64,000 nucleotides of DNA from Stemphylium vesicarium (Eukaryota > Ascomycota > Dothideomycetes > Pleosporales > Pleosporaceae), in the NCBI GenBank assembly GCA_004380135.1, contig QXCR01000084.1, positions 62,001 through 126,000 on the forward strand, written 5' to 3'. The position numbers were made by a program, and so were the translations under genes. Each line of letters starts with the position of its first letter. Position 1 is the stretch's first letter. The notes beneath the pieces were generated by a model. That model saw only the letters and a list, made by a program, of their open reading frames with translations, was not told where the DNA came from and did not search any database. Below are positions 1-12,401 of this stretch, in pieces.

Positions 1-980
1 CAATCGCAGCGTTGCTCTGTAGTCCGATGGAATCGCTGCTAACGCCTCCATCTTGGAAAGATGCATCAAAGCAGTAAGGCCTTCCCATTGCCATTTGGAG
101 TTCCGAGCTGGGTGTCGAGCTGATGAAACCACCGGCTTTCTTCAAAAGCTCCGCATCTCTTTTCACGATTGTACCGCCATGTGATACAATGATGCTTTCA
201 TCTAGCAGACCCAGATCTGATGCCTGCCGTATCGCGTTGAGGTTTAGGGAGGCAGATCCATGGCAAGTGATCGTCTTGACGCCCTTATCTTTGACTCGAG
301 CGAATACATCTTTGACGAGCTCGCTGGGTAAGAACCACAGATCCCATGCAAATCCCAGTGACACTCTTCCATCACCGAAAGCGCCGTTATCGGCAAGCTC
401 GTCAAAAGTCTGCATGACCCAATCTTCGAGCGGGTTCGGATGAAAGGAGAGTGGGTTGAACTGCTTGACGAGCATCATCGGAGTGTAGCAGAATACCGAT
501 CGCATTCCAGATGAGGCTGTGGCGGCTATAGCGAGCTTTACATGCTCTGGTGAACGCGTGATGTGAGCGTGGTCAACTACCGTGGTTGTACCAGCTGCGA
601 CACTTTCCAACATGCCCGCCAACTGGCCATAGAAGACATCCTCGGGAGAGTATTGAAATGACTGTGAGTTGCCTAGGGTGGTTGAGTTGATGTAGGCAGC
701 TTCCTTTGTGAGACTTACCTGTGACCATGTACCGGATCAGCTGTTCGTCGGCGTGTCGGCCCTTCAATTGCGTCTGCCATCCATGTCGATGTGTGTCGAT
801 AAAGCCAGGACTGATGACCTTGTCAGTGCAATCTATAACTTCGATGCCATCGTGTGCGGGGATGTCTTCTGCAATCTTTGCTATCTTGCCATGCTCGATC
901 AGAATGCTCGTCTTAGTCGGCACAACATGATTGCTAGCATCATGTATGAGAGCAACGCCGTTTCTCAGAAGGATACTCAT
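1..980 (-). CDS. Amidohydrolase / cytosine-deaminase-like metal-dependent hydrolase, 5' part (runs off left edge)
   Basis: Two exons are visible: 980-719 and 672-1, split by a 46-bp intron (718-673) with GTAAGT donor and CCTAG acceptor; the join reads MVTG-NSQSFQYSPEDVFYG in frame. About 311 residues are seen and the frame is open to the window edge, so the C-terminus is missing. The N-terminus has the small beta-sandwich typical of the superfamily, then GFIDTHRHGW with the HxH metal ligands, TTVVDHAHITRS, a later TCHGSASLN and IIVSHGGTIV. These are the metal-site and substrate-site blocks of the amidohydrolase superfamily, and the HRH form resembles chlorohydrolase/deaminase-like members (family knowledge). 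Members hydrolyse C-N or C-Cl bonds of cyclic nitrogen compounds; the substrate cannot be told from sequence. No signal peptide is seen, so it is probably cytosolic. Start chosen at the first ATG in frame before the conserved LLRNGVALI strand. Confidence 0.88.
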
Positions 981-3522
981 GAAAGGCTATAGGTTTAGTA
1001 GCTAAGGTCTTTCTGTTGATGATTTGTCTTTGTCAAGTTGGAGTATTTGAGGCTGACGGGTTCTGACGCTGGCAGCTGCTTCGCGGTTAAATCAATCTCA
1101 ACTCTATCTAATCGGTGATGTGTCCACGCCACATCCATTAGTAGATACAGAATCCTGGGTCTGACAGAGGGCCTCTCTGGATTTCCGCCCTTCGACCCCT
1201 CATCTTGTCATTGTTATGACGCCATGAGCAAGTGAGCGAAAATGACTAAGGCGGGGGCTCTTGATCATGTTGTGCGACTGGAAGTGCGAGTCGCATTGGG
1301 CGTATGCTGATGGGCTGACCGTTATCAATCAGCAATGCGGCATTCATCATGGGTTGGCGACTATTCAGATGCGCTGACGTCATCGGCGCGGGCCGCTCGA
1401 TGCAGATTGCCCCTTGGACACATCACTACACCAGCTCTCAGACGGCATCGCAACACAGCCAAGTTCACCTTGGAATTATATATTCTCCGCCACAATGATC
1501 GAAAACTCGATGTAAATACGCTGATAACAGTAGACTCGAATGCGCATTCTCCTACGACGCATGCACCATCCACGAACCTTGCCCTCCACAAGAGCGTCCT
1601 CGCATTGCGCGACGAATATCATGAGATTTCGACTTGAATATCGTTTCGAATAATTTCAGCCGTTTTCACCTGCACAGGCGGCTATCGCCTAATGGAATCC
1701 TCGCCGCACCAATACCCCACGCAACATGCGTCTTTGGCATTCTTGTAGTCGCCGGGGGCACCATCTAGACACCTACCTCACACCCCTCGGGCGATTTATC
1801 TGTGGAATCTAGGCTAGCTGGGGCAAAAGAGAGGGATATTGCGCTACTTGCTTTTTGCCCAGGTCCGTGGGCTGGGTCGTCGTGCAAAGTTACAGCCGCA
1901 GATGGCGCAGAGTTGCTACGTCTGCAGGCCCTGAATGGCTACCATGTATTCGGATCTGGTATATACGGGCTTGGAAAATACTTGTGGGGTAGGCCCGGCC
2001 GAGAGGCTGCTATAGCACATCTGGTGTCAGCATTAGTATGGGTTTCAACACATCAACCTGGTTCTAAGACGTTTAGTAGTCGAAGCACCTTTAGCCCGTG
2101 CGCCACCACATGGACCCATTCTCGGTCGAATTTCAAGCGCACTGTTAGCCCAGAACAACGTGGAGGAATCCTCCGAAGGGTGCGCTACGGCATTGACGGC
2201 CTGTCGTGCTCCAGGTAAAGAACCACCTACACAAATTGTGATCTCCAAGCATGCGAGTTTTCAAGTCTATTCGCGAAATGAAAATCGTGGAGGCACGTTT
2301 CTATGGATTCTATCTATAGCTGATTGGGACGAAAGTAAAAGGTTCTGCTACCTTGATCCTAAGAGCCTGGTGGCACTGCGCACTCATACCTTTCTTGTCT
2401 GGCTTCTTCTACAACTAGTATGATGAGCTATATATGAAGAGCCTAGATCGTATTCTAAGTGCCTCGAAGAGTATCGAATGAAGCAACTGCATTCCGAACG
2501 GAGGAAGCAGACTTTGAGGCAGCTGTGCCAGGATGCCTTAGCTAGCGACTCTGAATTCCTCTTAGTCGCCTCACTGCACAACCCCCCTCCAGTTATCCCA
2601 TGTGTTCACGGCCTGCATACCGATTATCGGCTGCAGGTGCGGCTGCACCACGGAGATCTGGTAGGCATCGCACGACGTGCCAATGCCGCCAACCGAGATG
2701 TCGCAATTCTTGGCATCAATTGCGAACTTCACTCCAACAATCCTGACCAAAGCCCAGTCGCTGCTAGGTCACAGCAAATCTCGGCGCTCAACCCTTTGTT
2801 TCCAAACGATGGTTTATAACTTCAGTAATCGGTATTTTCAAGAAGCAGTCACGCCGATTGAGAGAGTCTCGAGCAGGTAAAATCTCGCGCGATTTATCTA
2901 CCAAGGCCGGAGCCAACCAGCAACCCCAGATACCCCACGCAATCGCTTAGCGCCTCAAAAGCCACTTCTTCGTCTGTGGAAGCCCAGACTTCACAAGCTC
3001 AGCAGTTCGCTCAGCCCAGCCTGCCAAAGTCCTTGTCTTTCGTTTGCCAATCTTTACTATCCCGCTCAACACAAGCACGTCATGTTCGGGCGCTCTGGAG
3101 TGATAGCAATGCTGCGATTTGATTTGTACGAAGTCTTGCACATGTGCAATACGCCCGCGCCAAGTTGAATGTGCCGCCTTGACGGACATCCTTCTCTTGG
3201 GGCTTGATTAGACTAAGGCATATGCGGGCGTGCATCCGCTTTGGATTTGGGGCTACGCAGTACTTCATTAGAACAAATACTCGAGCGTCCCTGATTCCTT
3301 TTTACGTGGGGGGCATTCGCAAAGCACTCTTTAAGTTTGCATTCATCCACACTCAGGTCAGATATCTGGAATATCACCGGGACCTCTTAATTCAAATCTC
3401 CCCAGAACGCTTTTGCCGGTTGGGCTTGGCGATAACCAAGAGCTTTCATCGACGTTTTCGGGAAGTTACCACATCCAAGCATTTCGGGAGCCACGGTGCA
3501 GCAATCGTTGACATTGTTTGAC
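981..3522. other. Intergenic stretch, no convincing gene
   Basis: About 2.5 kb between the divergent amidohydrolase and sulfate permease genes. Open frames here are short and show no family motif. The only stretch with protein-like composition is a possible terminal exon at 2571-2763 on the minus strand, listed separately. The part close to 980 and the part close to 3523 must hold the two promoters, but I see no clear TATA box. Confidence 0.5.
2571..2763 (-). other. Possible last exon or relic of an unrecognised gene
   Basis: On the minus strand a frame opens just after a CCTAG acceptor-like site and runs 63 codons to a TGA. Its composition is protein-like rather than random: it contains KNCDISVGGIGTSCDAYQIS and AVNTWDNW, with two cysteines spaced as in small secreted proteins. 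No start or matching upstream exon could be assembled; upstream frames at 2770-3190 contain stops. It may be the end of a decayed secreted-protein gene or chance. I do not recognise a family. Confidence 0.2.
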
Positions 3523-6115
3523 ATGGCTTCAGCTGGTCGCAACGCGGCCAAGGTCCTTGGAATCAATCTGGACTACCGGAAAGAGCCCGAGGTTTCCGGC
3601 GCTGCATCGATCTCTTCTGTAGAGACATGTGAGTACTATGGTTCAATTCAATTGGCCACAGCTAACTGAAAGTAGACGTCGAAAGTGAACCAACTGCAAA
3701 AGAATGGCTTTCTCAATTCAAGCCCTCAGCCACCGCCACAAAGCGCTACATCAGGAGTTTGTTCCCATTCTGGGACTGGATCTTCCACTACAACCTGACA
3801 TGGCTATTCGGAGACTTCATCGCTGGTGTAACCGTCGGATTCGTCGTTATTCCACAGGGAATGGCGTACGCCCTGTTGGCGAAATTACCACCTGAATATG
3901 GCCTCTACACCAGTTTCGTTGGTTTCATTCTCTACTGGGCTTTCGCTACTTCGAAGGATATCACCATCGGAACAGTCGCTGTCATGAGCACTATCGTCGG
4001 CAACATCGTGACCAAAATCCAGGAAACACAGCCGGAGATCGAAGCGGTTGACATTGCTAGAGCACTTTCTGTCATAGCGGGCGCAGTCTTACTATTCATC
4101 GGACTTACCAGGCTTGGAAGGATCGTGGAGCTCATCCCCTTGGTCGCGATCACATCATTTATGACTGGTGCCGCCTTCTCCATTGGAGCCGGCCAAGTTC
4201 CTGCACTAATGGGCATATCTGGTGTCAAAACCCGCGGAGCTACGTACCTGGTTATCATCGACACGCTCAAGGGTCTACCCCGCACAAAGCTCGATGCTGC
4301 CATGGGTCTTAGTGCGCTCTTTATGCTCTATGCTATCCGAATTGGCTGCAACATGATGTCGAAGAAACAGCCGTCCAAACAAAAGATCTGGTTTTTCGTA
4401 AGTGCTTCACAGTTAGCGCAAAGGGTAAAAACTAATATCACCTAGGTGAGCACGCTGCGCATGGCTTTTGTCATCCTGCTCTACATCCTGATCAGCTGGC
4501 TTGCCAACAAGGATATCGACGGTCTCCATAATGCGGATAATGATGTCACGATGGCAAAGTTCAAGATCTTGGGTACTGTTCCTCGCGGCTTTCGTCATGC
4601 TGGTGCCCCAAATATGGACACGAAGATTCTTTCGGCAATTGCCCCGGACCTTCCAGTGACGATAATCGTTTTGATCCTAGAACATATCGCCATCTCGAAG
4701 TCATTCGGTCGCATCAACAACTATGTCATCAATCGTAAGCAATTCCTCAACGACCTCCTCTTATGAAATAATACTAACTTTACTGTCCAGCATCACAAGA
4801 ACTTGTCGCCGTCGGCTTCACGAACGTTATCGGTCCATTCTTAGGCGCCTATCCAGCTACTGGGTCGTTCTCTCGCACGGCCATTAAGTCAAAAGCAGGT
4901 GTTCGTACACCGCTTGCCGGTATCTTCACGGCGATCATCGTCCTTCTGGCCTTGTACGCGTTGACGGCTGTCTTCTTCTATATCCCTTCCGCCACTCTAG
5001 CGGCCATTATCATCCACGCGGTCGGAGATCTTATCACACCACCCAACGTCGTCTTCCAATTCTGGGAGACATCACCTCTCGAGGTCGTGATATTCTTTGC
5101 GGGTGTCTTCGTCACGATATTCACAAATATCGAAAATGGCATCTACGTCACAATCGCTGCTTCGTTTGCGCTACTTCTCTGGCGCCAGTTGTTCACACAT
5201 GGTGCTCTGCTTGGCAAAGTCAACATCTATCGCGCAACCCCCGAGACGATGGCCAACAAGGAAGGCAGCCAATTTGCACCTGGTCCCGAGTCTTCTGTGC
5301 GCGAGGCCTTCATTCCAGTCAGTCGCAAGGACGGATCCAATCCACTTGTAGACATCGAATCTCCGTATCCTGGTATTCTTGTGTATCGTTTCACGGAAGG
5401 CTTCACCTACCTCAATCAGCAAGGATACATGGATGAACTTGTGCATCATGCGCAAACCATCTCCCGTCCAACGACCCTGGATAGGTACGCCAAGCTTGGG
5501 GATCGGCCATGGAACGACCCTGGTAAGTCATATTCATGTCCTTTGCGATGACAAACACTAATTTCTATGGCAGGCCCACGTCGCGGACAGCAGATCAACT
5601 ACGACGATGACCGACCGATTCTCCGCGCCATCATCTTGGATTTTAGCGCTGTCAACAATGTCGATGTGACCTCGATCCAAGGACTCATCGACGTGCGCGC
5701 GCAACTTGACCGCCATGCAGCACCCGAAACTGTTGAATGGCATTTCGCGTCCATCAGCAGCCGCTGGACCAAGCGTGCATTGACGACTGCTGGATTCGGG
5801 TACATTGACCGTGAGCGTTTTGCAGCACGCCAACACTGGAACCCCATTTACAGCTATGCGCCCCTCGACAACTCTGCTCCTAAAATACACGATGAAGAGG
5901 CACAGGATGAGATTCGTGCCGTCAACCGGAACAAGGGCCTGCCGACTGGTAAGGTCACTACAGTCCACGGGCAGAATAGGCCGTTTTTCCATATTGATGT
6001 CGCGGCGGCTGTCGAGAGTGCTATCGTTGGTGTACTCGGTAGACTTTCGCAACTTAGTTCAGGGAGCTCGCATGACGTTGGCAAAACGGAGGAGTTTACT
6101 ACAAAACACGAGTAA
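3523..6115 (+). CDS. SulP-family sulfate permease with C-terminal STAS domain
   Basis: Five exons: 3523-3628, 3676-4397, 4446-4734, 4791-5522, 5574-6115 (introns 47, 48, 56 and 51 bp). Together they encode 796 residues, the usual size of fungal plasma-membrane sulfate permeases. All joins keep frame, for example KIWFF-VSTLRMAF and NYVIN-PSQELVAVG. The SulP signature block is clear: GVTVGFVVIPQGMAYALLA followed by LPPEYGLYTSFVG, then many hydrophobic segments to about residue 510. The C-terminal part (LRAIILDFSAVNNVDVTSIQ) is a STAS domain, the cytosolic regulatory domain of this family. By homology to fungal SUL1/CYS-14-type proteins it would take up sulfate by proton symport; specificity is inferred. 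A true start at 3523 is supported by the short N-terminal exon leading directly into EWLSQFKPSATATKRY. In fungi such genes are commonly induced by sulfur limitation, but no regulator site was identified here. Confidence 0.93.
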
Positions 6116-8488
6116 AGGGCTTTCATAGACTAAGAATATATCTTGATTGTCATATTGCATCTAATAATCACACCTCGCTGACTTCAACATCCTCTTGAAT
6201 TGAAACCGATGTCTTTCAATGGATGAGTGTATCATCGTTGGCCATATCTACCTTCGCATGGATATGCTCACAGCATATCGTCTCGTCGCTGCTCATCGTC
6301 TCATAGACTACGCCCATACCAAGTTCTACGCTCGCCATGAGCGAACAAGCGTTCCAGTAAAGAAGCCACCAATACGATGCCACCACGAGACGTTTAATTG
6401 GGGCATTGACATCTGGCCAAAAGCTAGACCTCATAGTCATTTCAGTAATAGTGTACTACATCCACTACATCGGGGAGAGACAGCAGCAAATGATGGCAGA
6501 AAAGGAGCGACTCCAGCAGTATCCGGTAGCCTTTGCGAATAAGAGGGAATAGCCCGACCAGATACAAAAACACTGTCTAAGCGACGTGGTGGTGTGCCTC
6601 ATGATACGGTTTGCGACTCACTCCACAACGTCCATCGCCGTCCCCATCGTGCAAGCAGACTATAATCCGCCTCCTTATCCCGCAAACCGCTTACGCGTCT
6701 CATCACACACCCACACACAAAAGTTGTTATCTGGACCGAATGAGTCGAGGGGCGTATTCAAAACGATATGAGGCATTATTGTCTCATTCGTATACCGGAA
6801 GGTACATGTTTCAGACATGTCATCATCCGCAATGTTCAAGTCCTGCTACGAGATTTACGCGACGCTACACAGCCTTTTCTTACTCTCAGCTCACGTCAGA
6901 GTACCAGGACTAGAACCAGAACCCAGGATACCGGGTGATGGGTGGCGGGGTGTTAGGACAATACGTATGCAATCGGTGTTTGAGGCGTGTATGCGGTCAT
7001 AGACGTTTCGAAACGGATCCGACGGCTTGTGGGCCGTCGGAAACGGTGGGGATGGTGTGGGTTGTTTGTTTCGAAACACGTGGTAGGGCGGTGAATGTGA
7101 GTGAGTGAGGAGTCAGACAGGCGTATCCAGGCAAGTGGTTCATGCAGTGGTAGTTGTGGTAGGCCTGTCCGACTACGGTGTTTTGGGTGCGGTGGTAGAT
7201 ATCCATGTTACACTCGAGCAAGCACCGATTGATTAAAACCAGTCTTGCACATTACATTAACCCACGGTACTTTCGCAACCGCGTGCCTAGAGATGCCTAG
7301 CTGCAGAATGACTTTTCCGGGCATGCCAAACGCTCCTGGAGCACATTGTCATGTGCACACCATGTATGTACTACCCGATACCCCCGAGCCCCCCAAATCC
7401 ACCGCCCTCGAGACAACAAAGAAACCGATGACGATCCTGTAAATTAATCGTGACGAAAAATCAACCAATGACCGCACTTTCCCAGGCATGCATTCTGCGC
7501 CCTTGCAGAGTTTGCCGTAGAAGCCGTTCGCTAGGAAGAACATCGGTATGATTCTGAAACCGCGCTAGAACAAAATATTACCTTCACGGTTTAGCGACGT
7601 TCTCCTCGCATGCCCGGCGGAGTGCCGTTGCTGGAAGCGAAGAGGCGGACGAGGAGTAGGCGCAGTGTCACATTGCGTAGAAAAACGCATGTGCCGTTGT
7701 GAGCTGCACACAAGCTTTTTCGCTACCGCTCGGACCATGCGGTAGAAGCGTGTGTGAAACATCTTTTCGTATATGCACCCCGCGTGTACGAAAAGAAGCG
7801 CATCATGATTTTCAACGGTGGCCATTCGCTCGAAAATCTCCGGGATACGCCAATACTCATTTCGGGTTCTGGGGGGCTTGCTGCTGCTTGCTCCGGCACT
7901 TGACCAGCGAAACGAGTAAAGCAGCCGTAGTGCCGCCGTGATATAAATTAAATAAGCCACTTTGGTGTAACATGCGCATTTTTTGTACGCCACGTTTCAC
8001 GGCAATAACGGACAGCTTGATGGCTGCGGAAAAGCCTCGTCGAGAACTATTGAGGGAGTTTCTCTCTCTTCGTTGCTTACATGTTGTAGAGTCGGTTCAA
8101 GATGATTACGTGGTAGGCTTCTGCGCGGATCCATTTCTCATCTCGGCTGCGCATGGCTTTGAGCCACCGGCTGAGATAGATTGGAGGCTCATGTATAAAG
8201 ATGGGGAAGCGGTAAGAAGGCAGCGGCCGGCAGCCGGTAGACAAGCTAGGGCTGCTAGTAAGGAAGAGGCGGTGTTCGAAGGGCGGGATAAGGGTGGAAT
8301 AGTCAGGGTTGCGCGCGGCAGGAACTGTGGAGTGGAAGGTCTAGAAGACTTCCGTCATGACCACATTGCTGGACGGTGTATGGGTATATATATGTGCGTC
8401 TCTGATGCAAGCTTATCAGCAGCTCATCTCATACTTCCAACTCGTATACTGCCTTGTACCAGACACAAGTCCATCACAACTGCCCATC
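6116..8488. other. Intergenic stretch, no gene seen
   Basis: About 2.4 kb between the sulfate permease and the endoglucanase. All open frames are short, overlap one another on both strands and lack any family motif. It holds the 3' region of the permease and the promoter of the endoglucanase (see 8385-8393). Nothing else can be supported. Confidence 0.5.
8385..8393 (+). promoter_or_regulatory. Probable TATA box of the GH45 endoglucanase
   Basis: A TATATATAT run lies about 100 bp before the start codon at 8489, followed by a pyrimidine-rich stretch (8430-8480) as often found around fungal transcription starts. Position and composition fit a strongly transcribed secreted-enzyme promoter; no experimental support. 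Confidence 0.45.
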
Positions 8489-9227
8489 ATGGTATCCGTT
8501 AAGCAACTTGCTCTTCTCGCCCTCACTGCTGGCTTCGTCTCCGTCGATGCTCAGGAAACCGGAAAGACAACCCGTTACTGGGATTGCTGCAAAGGCTCCT
8601 GCGCTTGGTCTGGAAAGGCCAACGTGAACAAGCCTATCAAGACCTGCGACAAGAGCGACAACCCCATCGCCGACCTTGCTGCAAAGAACGCATGCGACAA
8701 CGGTGGCACAGCATACATGTGCACTGATCAGTCCCCGTGGGCGGTCAACGACAACCTTGCCTATGGCTTCGCCGCTGTCAAGCTGGCCGGAAAGTCTGAG
8801 AGCGACTGGTGCTGTGCTTGTTACGAGTGAGTGCATGTGTAATCCCTAGACGTATAACTATCACTAACATTTGTCCTTCAGGTTGACCTTCACATCCGGT
8901 CCCGTCTCCGGCAAGAAGATGGTTGTGCAGACTACCAACACGGGCGGCGACCTTGGAAACAACCACTTCGATCTTGCCATCCCCGGTGGAGGTGTAGGCA
9001 TCTTCAACGCCTGTACTGCTCAGTGGACTGCGCCAGCAAATGGCTGGGGTCAACAGTACGGCGGCATCTCGAAGCGCTCTGACTGCGACAGCTTCCCTGC
9101 GAAGCTCAAGCCCGGATGCCAATGGAGGTTCGACTGGTTCAAGAACGCTGATAACCCATCTGTCAGCTTCAAGCCGGTCACTTGCCCCAAGGAGTTGACC
9201 GCCAAGACGGGCTGCGTCAGGAACTAG
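8489..9227 (+). CDS. Secreted GH45 endo-beta-1,4-glucanase, catalytic domain only
   Basis: Exons 8489-8826 and 8882-9227, with a 55-bp intron (GTGAGT...TTCAG) splitting a glutamate codon; 227 residues. The N-terminus MVSVKQLALLALTAGFVSVD is a signal peptide with likely cleavage after DAQ. The mature protein opens with the GH45 signature TTRYWDCCKGSCAW, whose aspartate is the catalytic base; the second catalytic aspartate is in GNNHFDLAIPGGG. Many cysteines (CCKGSC, DWCCACYE, FNACTAQW) give the disulfide-rich double-psi beta-barrel. The enzyme cleaves internal bonds of cellulose with inversion (family knowledge). There is no linker or carbohydrate-binding module: the protein ends soon after the catalytic fold (TGCVRN), so it is the small single-domain type. 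Role is plant cell-wall degradation outside the cell. Confidence 0.95.
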
Positions 9228-10985
9228 AGGGTGGATGAGGAATGACGGGTGCTTCAGTGCGGGCATGGCCGTCGATGTATATGACTAGCACGAAGCAGAC
9301 TTATTGTACATATGATATCGTGGAAGAAATTAAGACGCAGGACATGTCTCGTTATTACAAAGAAAAGAGACCACAACTGAGGAGTGAGACATGCGACAAT
9401 TCGTGTTGTGAGCAACCGAAAATTGAGGAGAAGGCCCTACTGAAAGACTGGGAAGAACAGTAGAAATGCAGCCAGCTGCTGGTTGCCGAGCGCGAGTTCG
9501 TACAATCCTCACGGAGCTCAGTCACAACGAAAGACTCAACCCTCTTACCACACGCTTGTGATGTTCGCCCACATGTCACCGGCAAAAATGCGGCGGATAG
9601 GATCACATTACCAACCGTGCCCATGCATGCCCAACCTGCCCTAATCCCAGGATCAACTGTCAAAACAACTTCAATCTTACCAAACTTCTGTGGGTGCTGG
9701 TTGTGGTAAGCTCAACAATCGCGCCTCACCATTGTAGGAAAGCCGGCATCGTCGCAAAGGCTTTTACGGGCCGTTTTCACACCGCCTAGAGACACGAGTA
9801 TCGCAACCTAGGCATGTTTTGGGTACAGGCTGACGCTGAGGACATAGTCAAGCCGAAGGAGGCGGGGCATGGCCTGACGAGAGGGACGATGATTTGAAAA
9901 CAAAAAGGAGGCAATGTTTTCTTGTGAGGAACTTGTGTTGGGGGTACGAGAACCTTAACTCTAATTTTCGATAGTGGCGCAGTGAAGTGAGATGCAAAGA
10001 AGCAGTCCTTGTTGCCGGTGGTTGAAAGTAAGTCAACCTGTCAGCGTGTTCTTGAAATGCGGAGTATGAGGTATCGGCATCGAGGTTTGACCACCATGCC
10101 GCCTTGAGCCAACCCCAGATGCCGCGGTGAAGGAAGCCCCATGTGTGCATGCACTTCTGAGCATTGCCATGGCCCGATAGGTCAGGTGAAGATACTCCTT
10201 TTGGTGACGCGCGTTCATTCTGAGAAGATGTTGATCAGCGCTGGGAAGTCTCTTTCCAAGATGAGGCAGCTCGCGAGGGCAGAGGATGGGGCTGGAGATG
10301 AGCGTTTCCGGATTGGGCGCGATGAAACAGGCATGACGTAGCGGAAGAAATGCGGCAGGCGCAACGGCTTATGCAACCGTGCCCACCAGCCTTACCGAAT
10401 CTTCGGCTCCTCGTACCGTTGCTGTACCCTCAACAATAACGCCCAGTATGCACCCCACACCCAGCTAGGCCCTTCACCACCGGCCATTGTCTGGTACCAT
10501 GTTCCCTCTCAACAATAAGCCTCATCAAAAAGCATAAATGGGTTCCTGAACGCTTTAAACTTTGCTGCTCGTGTTGATCCCGCTCATACGGCAATGACAC
10601 GGCGAGAACGGAGCCGGCGTATGACTGAACCCACACCGAAGGCATTGATCGCCGCGCCGCCTCGGACACTTGCGCACACGTTTTGACAAAAGGTGAAGAT
10701 CGCCACAAGCTACAAGTCGCTCAAGAGAGCACATCTCCTCCCTTGACCATTCCTCGTCTTTCCTTATTCATACGAACCACTACTGCGACTCCCCGCTTTC
10801 CCAACGCCGCCAGCTTCCGATGGCTACGGCACCGCTCCTCTGTTCTCTATCAGTGCACTAGCGAGCTCGTATACACACACACACACACTCCTTCTAATAC
10901 CTCTGTCATTTCTCACTTTTACACTCTTTTATTAGTTCTCGTTCATGGTCCAGCCCGGCGCTGTACCATCCTTCCCTAGACCGCC
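9228..10985. other. Intergenic stretch, no gene seen
   Basis: About 1.75 kb between two plus-strand genes. No frame has recognisable motifs. The distal part (10740-10980) is rich in C and T with an AC microsatellite, consistent with the promoter/5' leader of the glycosyltransferase. Confidence 0.5.
10873..10888 (+). repeat. (AC)n microsatellite
   Basis: Eight AC dinucleotides in a pyrimidine-rich leader about 100 bp before the start codon at 10986. Likely length-polymorphic between isolates. Confidence 0.8.
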
Positions 10986-12401
10986 ATGCCTCATCGCAAC
11001 CTCATATGCCGCCTACTCTTTTGCGCCGTATTATCCGTATCGGTACTTAATATCTTCACCCGAGCTTCCACGCCCCTCTTCCATCACCCTGGAAAGGCTT
11101 CCGCCCACCACCCCTCCGACGATGTCTTCTGCCCGCAGTCTAAGCTTGCCGATGATATTTTGGTCGTCCTACGAACGGGGGCCACTGAGTCACTTGAAAA
11201 AGTGCCGGTGCACTTCCGTACCACTTTGCGATGCGTGCCCCACTTTGTCGTACATTCGGATTTGGACGAAGAGATTGAGGGGCACCCTGTCCACGACGTA
11301 TTGAAGGGCGTCAGCGAGAACATCAAGCAGGACAGCGACGACTTCAAGCTGTACCACCAATTGCAAGAACATGGAAGACGGGGGGTGAAGCAGCAACAGG
11401 TCATGACATCGCTGTCTGGGTCTTCGCAAGGTGATTACTTGCGCACCGACAATGCTGGATGGCAGCTCGACAAGTGGAAGTTCCTGCCCATGATCGACCA
11501 AGCCATTGAGAAGAAGCCGGATGCGAAATGGTACGTCTTCATCGAGGCGGACACGTACCTAGGCTGGAACAACCTGCTCGAGTTCCTCGGCAACTTCGAC
11601 GACAGCAAGCCCTACTACATCGGAAAGCACCTGTTTATCAACGATGTCGAATTTGCGTATGGAGGTGCCGGCTTCGCCCTCTCGAACCCAGCCATTATGA
11701 AAGTCTCCGAACAGCGATCCAAGCACCTCGCCGAGTACGAAGAGTTCACCAAGACACATTGGGTTGGTGACTGCGGATTAGGAAAGGTGTTCGAAGACAC
11801 AAAGATTCCTCTGCACCGCGCGTTCCCGCATCTCCAAGGCGACTCCCCAGCCACGCTCAACCCAGCCACCTCCAAGATTGACCGCGACCTTTGGTGCTAC
11901 CCAACCATCACCTACCACCACGTCTCACCGGCAGAGATTGAAGAGCTTTGGGATTTCGAGCAAGACTGGTACAAGCGCCACCAGATCCTGCTCCGCCACC
12001 GCGACGTCTTCATGGAACTCGTTCGACCAAAGATTGACGCCTCCGTGCCTGCCTGGGACAACATGTCTGCGGACAAGGAATACAACGCACACGACCACTC
12101 AGCCGTAGAAAACCAACTCGAACGTAACGCATGGAAATCCTTCGAGCACTGCCGCACCCTATGCGAGGAGCAGGACAGCTGCATGCAATTCTCCTTTGAC
12201 GCAGGAAGCTGTGGCATCTCCACTTCATTCAAGCTCGGCTACGCCAAGCCACACGGCAGAATAAGAAGCGGGTGGATGCTCGACCGTGTAGACGATCTCT
12301 TCCGCAATCTCGAGGATCGCTGCGGTATGCGCGATTGGTTTGCGCCGCAGGAGAGCACGACCAACAGTGAGCTGAAGATGAAGAGGAAGAGGAGGATATA
12401 A
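10986..12401 (+). CDS. Type II membrane glycosyltransferase, Fringe-like GT31 family
   Basis: Intronless frame of 471 residues. A short cytosolic N-terminus (MPHRNL) is followed by one hydrophobic segment at about residues 6-25, the signal anchor of a Golgi type II enzyme. The luminal domain contains WYVFIEADTYLGWNNL (about residues 181-196): EAD takes the place of the DxD metal/nucleotide-sugar motif. Further on are YGGAGFALSNPAIM and HWVGDCGLG, both conserved in Fringe and core-1 beta-1,3-galactosyltransferase-like enzymes. Cysteines in the last 100 residues (HCRTLCEEQDSC, SCGIS) suggest a small PAN/apple-like domain. Expected role is adding a sugar in beta-1,3 linkage to protein-bound glycans; donor and acceptor are unknown. 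The C-terminal KMKRKRRI is basic. Start chosen as the first ATG before the anchor. Confidence 0.85.
   Translation: MPHRNLICRLLFCAVLSVSVLNIFTRASTPLFHHPGKASAHHPSDDVFCPQSKLADDILVVLRTGATESLEKVPVHFRTTLRCVPHFVVHSDLDEEIEGHPVHDVLKGVSENIKQDSDDFKLYHQLQEHGRRGVKQQQVMTSLSGSSQGDYLRTDNAGWQLDKWKFLPMIDQAIEKKPDAKWYVFIEADTYLGWNNLLEFLGNFDDSKPYYIGKHLFINDVEFAYGGAGFALSNPAIMKVSEQRSKHLAEYEEFTKTHWVGDCGLGKVFEDTKIPLHRAFPHLQGDSPATLNPATSKIDRDLWCYPTITYHHVSPAEIEELWDFEQDWYKRHQILLRHRDVFMELVRPKIDASVPAWDNMSADKEYNAHDHSAVENQLERNAWKSFEHCRTLCEEQDSCMQFSFDAGSCGISTSFKLGYAKPHGRIRSGWMLDRVDDLFRNLEDRCGMRDWFAPQESTTNSELKMKRKRRI

Noticed and set aside
2947..3268. Two overlapping minus frames (80 and 62 codons) upstream of the sulfate permease
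   Set aside because: They are basic and somewhat protein-like but share the same DNA in different frames, cannot be joined by a sensible intron, and match no family I know.
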